This document shows positions 63,211 through 64,000 of a DNA stretch of 64,000 bases, in pieces. Position 1 is the stretch's first letter; every line of letters starts with the position of its first letter. The notes below the pieces were generated by a model. The model saw only the letters and a program-made list of their open reading frames with translations. It did no database searches and was not told the DNA's origin. The position numbers were made by a program, and so were the translations under genes. Source of the stretch: Mariniblastus sp. (GTDB lineage Bacteria > Planctomycetota > Planctomycetia > Pirellulales > Pirellulaceae); contig WTFU01000162.1 of assembly GCA_011523945.1 (NCBI GenBank), forward strand, positions 31,521 to 95,520, read 5' to 3'.

Positions 63211-64000
63211 ATGAATATTACTTCTCTGAAAAATCGGACATGGATTCTTTGTTCAGTAATAGCGAGCATGCTGTACCTGACTAGCTCTTTCGTGTTGGCT
63301 GAAGACTACTTATCGAAAGATAGCGAGATAGCAAACGTCAAATCTAGAGTTATGTTGGAAACGAAAGCTGGGGATTTGAAGAAGGAGACCGGTTTCCCTT
63401 CTGATTTGATCCAAAATGCAGACCGAGTGGGACAGTGGATCGAAACAATCGACACTCTCGGTCGAACGCGTATGATCGAGATCTGTTCGAAAGACGATGT
63501 TTGGCTAGTTTCCGCCCGGGACTCTCACTGCCATCCGAGCGATGTGTCCTTGCTGGAATGCTCTCGACTGGTCAACGGATGTTGGCAAAGTGAAGAACTT
63601 GCCGAACTGACAGACGATCATGCTAATGACAAAACTAAAGTCACCATGATTTATGTTCATGGTAATCGAACTGATTTAAAATGGGCGAAGTCGCGAGCGA
63701 TACAATTTTATGGCAACTCTTTGCAAAGTTGTGAACGTCCTCCACTTCGGTTTGTTGTATTTGCTTGGAAGTCCGAGGCTGAAAAGGCGCGTGTTATTCC
63801 GGACTACAAAATCAAATCAAGCCGCTCTGTCACCATTGGTAAAGCATTTTGTGAGCTTCTGGATCGTTTCGATGATAGAAAGATGCTGCTGGGTGGTTTC
63901 AGTCTCGGCGCTCAGGTCGTACTATCGTCGATGTCGGAAGCGGAAGTGCGAAACCCGTCAGCCAAATCAGGCCAGTATCAAGTAGCCGTCATAGCTCCTG
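63211..64000 (+). CDS. Exported alpha/beta-hydrolase (partial, C-terminus beyond the window)
   Basis: An open frame runs from the ATG at 63211 through the right edge, leaving 263 residues. A signal peptide (about 1-30, ILCSVIASMLYLTSSFVLA) is followed by a first part without known motifs. At about residue 150, TMIYVHGNRTD is the oxyanion strand of the alpha/beta-hydrolase fold, and near 230 LGGFSLGAQVVLS is the nucleophile elbow with Ser. The Asp and His of the triad are not yet reached. The layout (His-Gly-Asn then Gly-Phe-Ser-Leu-Gly) is like the DUF900/esterase group. Substrate unknown. Confidence 0.8.
   Translation, partial: MNITSLKNRTWILCSVIASMLYLTSSFVLAEDYLSKDSEIANVKSRVMLETKAGDLKKETGFPSDLIQNADRVGQWIETIDTLGRTRMIEICSKDDVWLVSARDSHCHPSDVSLLECSRLVNGCWQSEELAELTDDHANDKTKVTMIYVHGNRTDLKWAKSRAIQFYGNSLQSCERPPLRFVVFAWKSEAEKARVIPDYKIKSSRSVTIGKAFCELLDRFDDRKMLLGGFSLGAQVVLSSMSEAEVRNPSAKSGQYQVAVIAP

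Noticed and set aside
1..64000. Prophage, insertion sequence or integrative element
   Set aside because: No transposase, integrase, phage structural gene or flanking direct repeats were recognised, and the gene content is coherent planctomycete chromosome.

Overview
The window looks like a chromosome segment from a member of the Planctomycetes, most likely Pirellulales or a close relative. This is inferred from family content, not from a marker gene. It carries two formylglycine sulfatases, a DUF1559 prepilin-like protein, a DUF1552 Tat protein paired with a DUF1592-type (PSD1-like) c-type cytochrome protein, a DUF1080-type secreted protein, a DUF1570-like metallopeptidase, a DUF11 lipoprotein and many proteins with signal peptides. 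I see no rRNA, CRISPR array, transposase, integrase or phage module. One tRNA gene is present, a tRNA-Ser with anticodon CGA.

Layout. 1-5000: the start of an SMP-30/gluconolactonase gene (cut by the left edge), a DJ-1/PfpI protein, and a sulfatase divergent from a GH43/GH32-like beta-propeller protein; this looks like a small sulfated-glycan locus. 4887-10500: tRNA-Ser with its own terminator, a membrane-anchored patatin-like phospholipase, a second sulfatase with an unusual active site, and a PLD-family nuclease. 10500-14400: a repeat-containing spacer, a pilin-like lipoprotein with a DUF1559 protein, a DUF1570-like peptidase, and a small protein resembling a worn-down SecA/SF2 helicase C-domain. 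14388-17500 (minus): DUF1080 protein, TadA and an M28 membrane peptidase. 17677-25164: RbgA, then an AddB-like nuclease and an AddA-like helicase-nuclease with overlapping ends. 25224-27808 (minus): glgC and scpB.

27946-33651 (plus): gamma-glutamyltranspeptidase, an EEP-fold hydrolase, RidA, DinB and a two-gene ABC exporter. 33712-38784 (minus): YfiT-like DinB protein, uronate isomerase UxaC, M48 peptidase, a coclaurine N-methyltransferase/CFA-like methyltransferase and a DUF1295 membrane enzyme. 39153-44277 (plus): M32 carboxypeptidase, a zinc-ribbon membrane protein and a large DUF11 lipoprotein. 44329-49301 (minus): RibD, then the DUF1552/DUF1592 pair. 49657-51536 (plus): an HU-family protein with a clear terminator and a class I aminotransferase. 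51631-56620 (minus): a three-gene ABC system whose third member is a long helical anchored protein of no known function. 57159-60164 (plus): FolC and an orphan NatB-like permease. 60213-62963 (minus): a pair of transglutaminase-like paralogues, one apparently inactive, and a Cys-rich lipoprotein. The right edge cuts an exported alpha/beta-hydrolase.

Housekeeping functions (tadA, rbgA, addAB, scpB, glgC, ribD, folC, HU) are mixed with lineage-specific envelope and glycan functions. No region looks foreign. The most promising poorly described items are the ABC trio (51631-56620), the active/inactive transglutaminase-like pair (60213-62255), the plant-alkaloid-enzyme-like methyltransferase with DUF1295 (36864-38784), and the sulfatase with substituted active-site residues (8250-9743).
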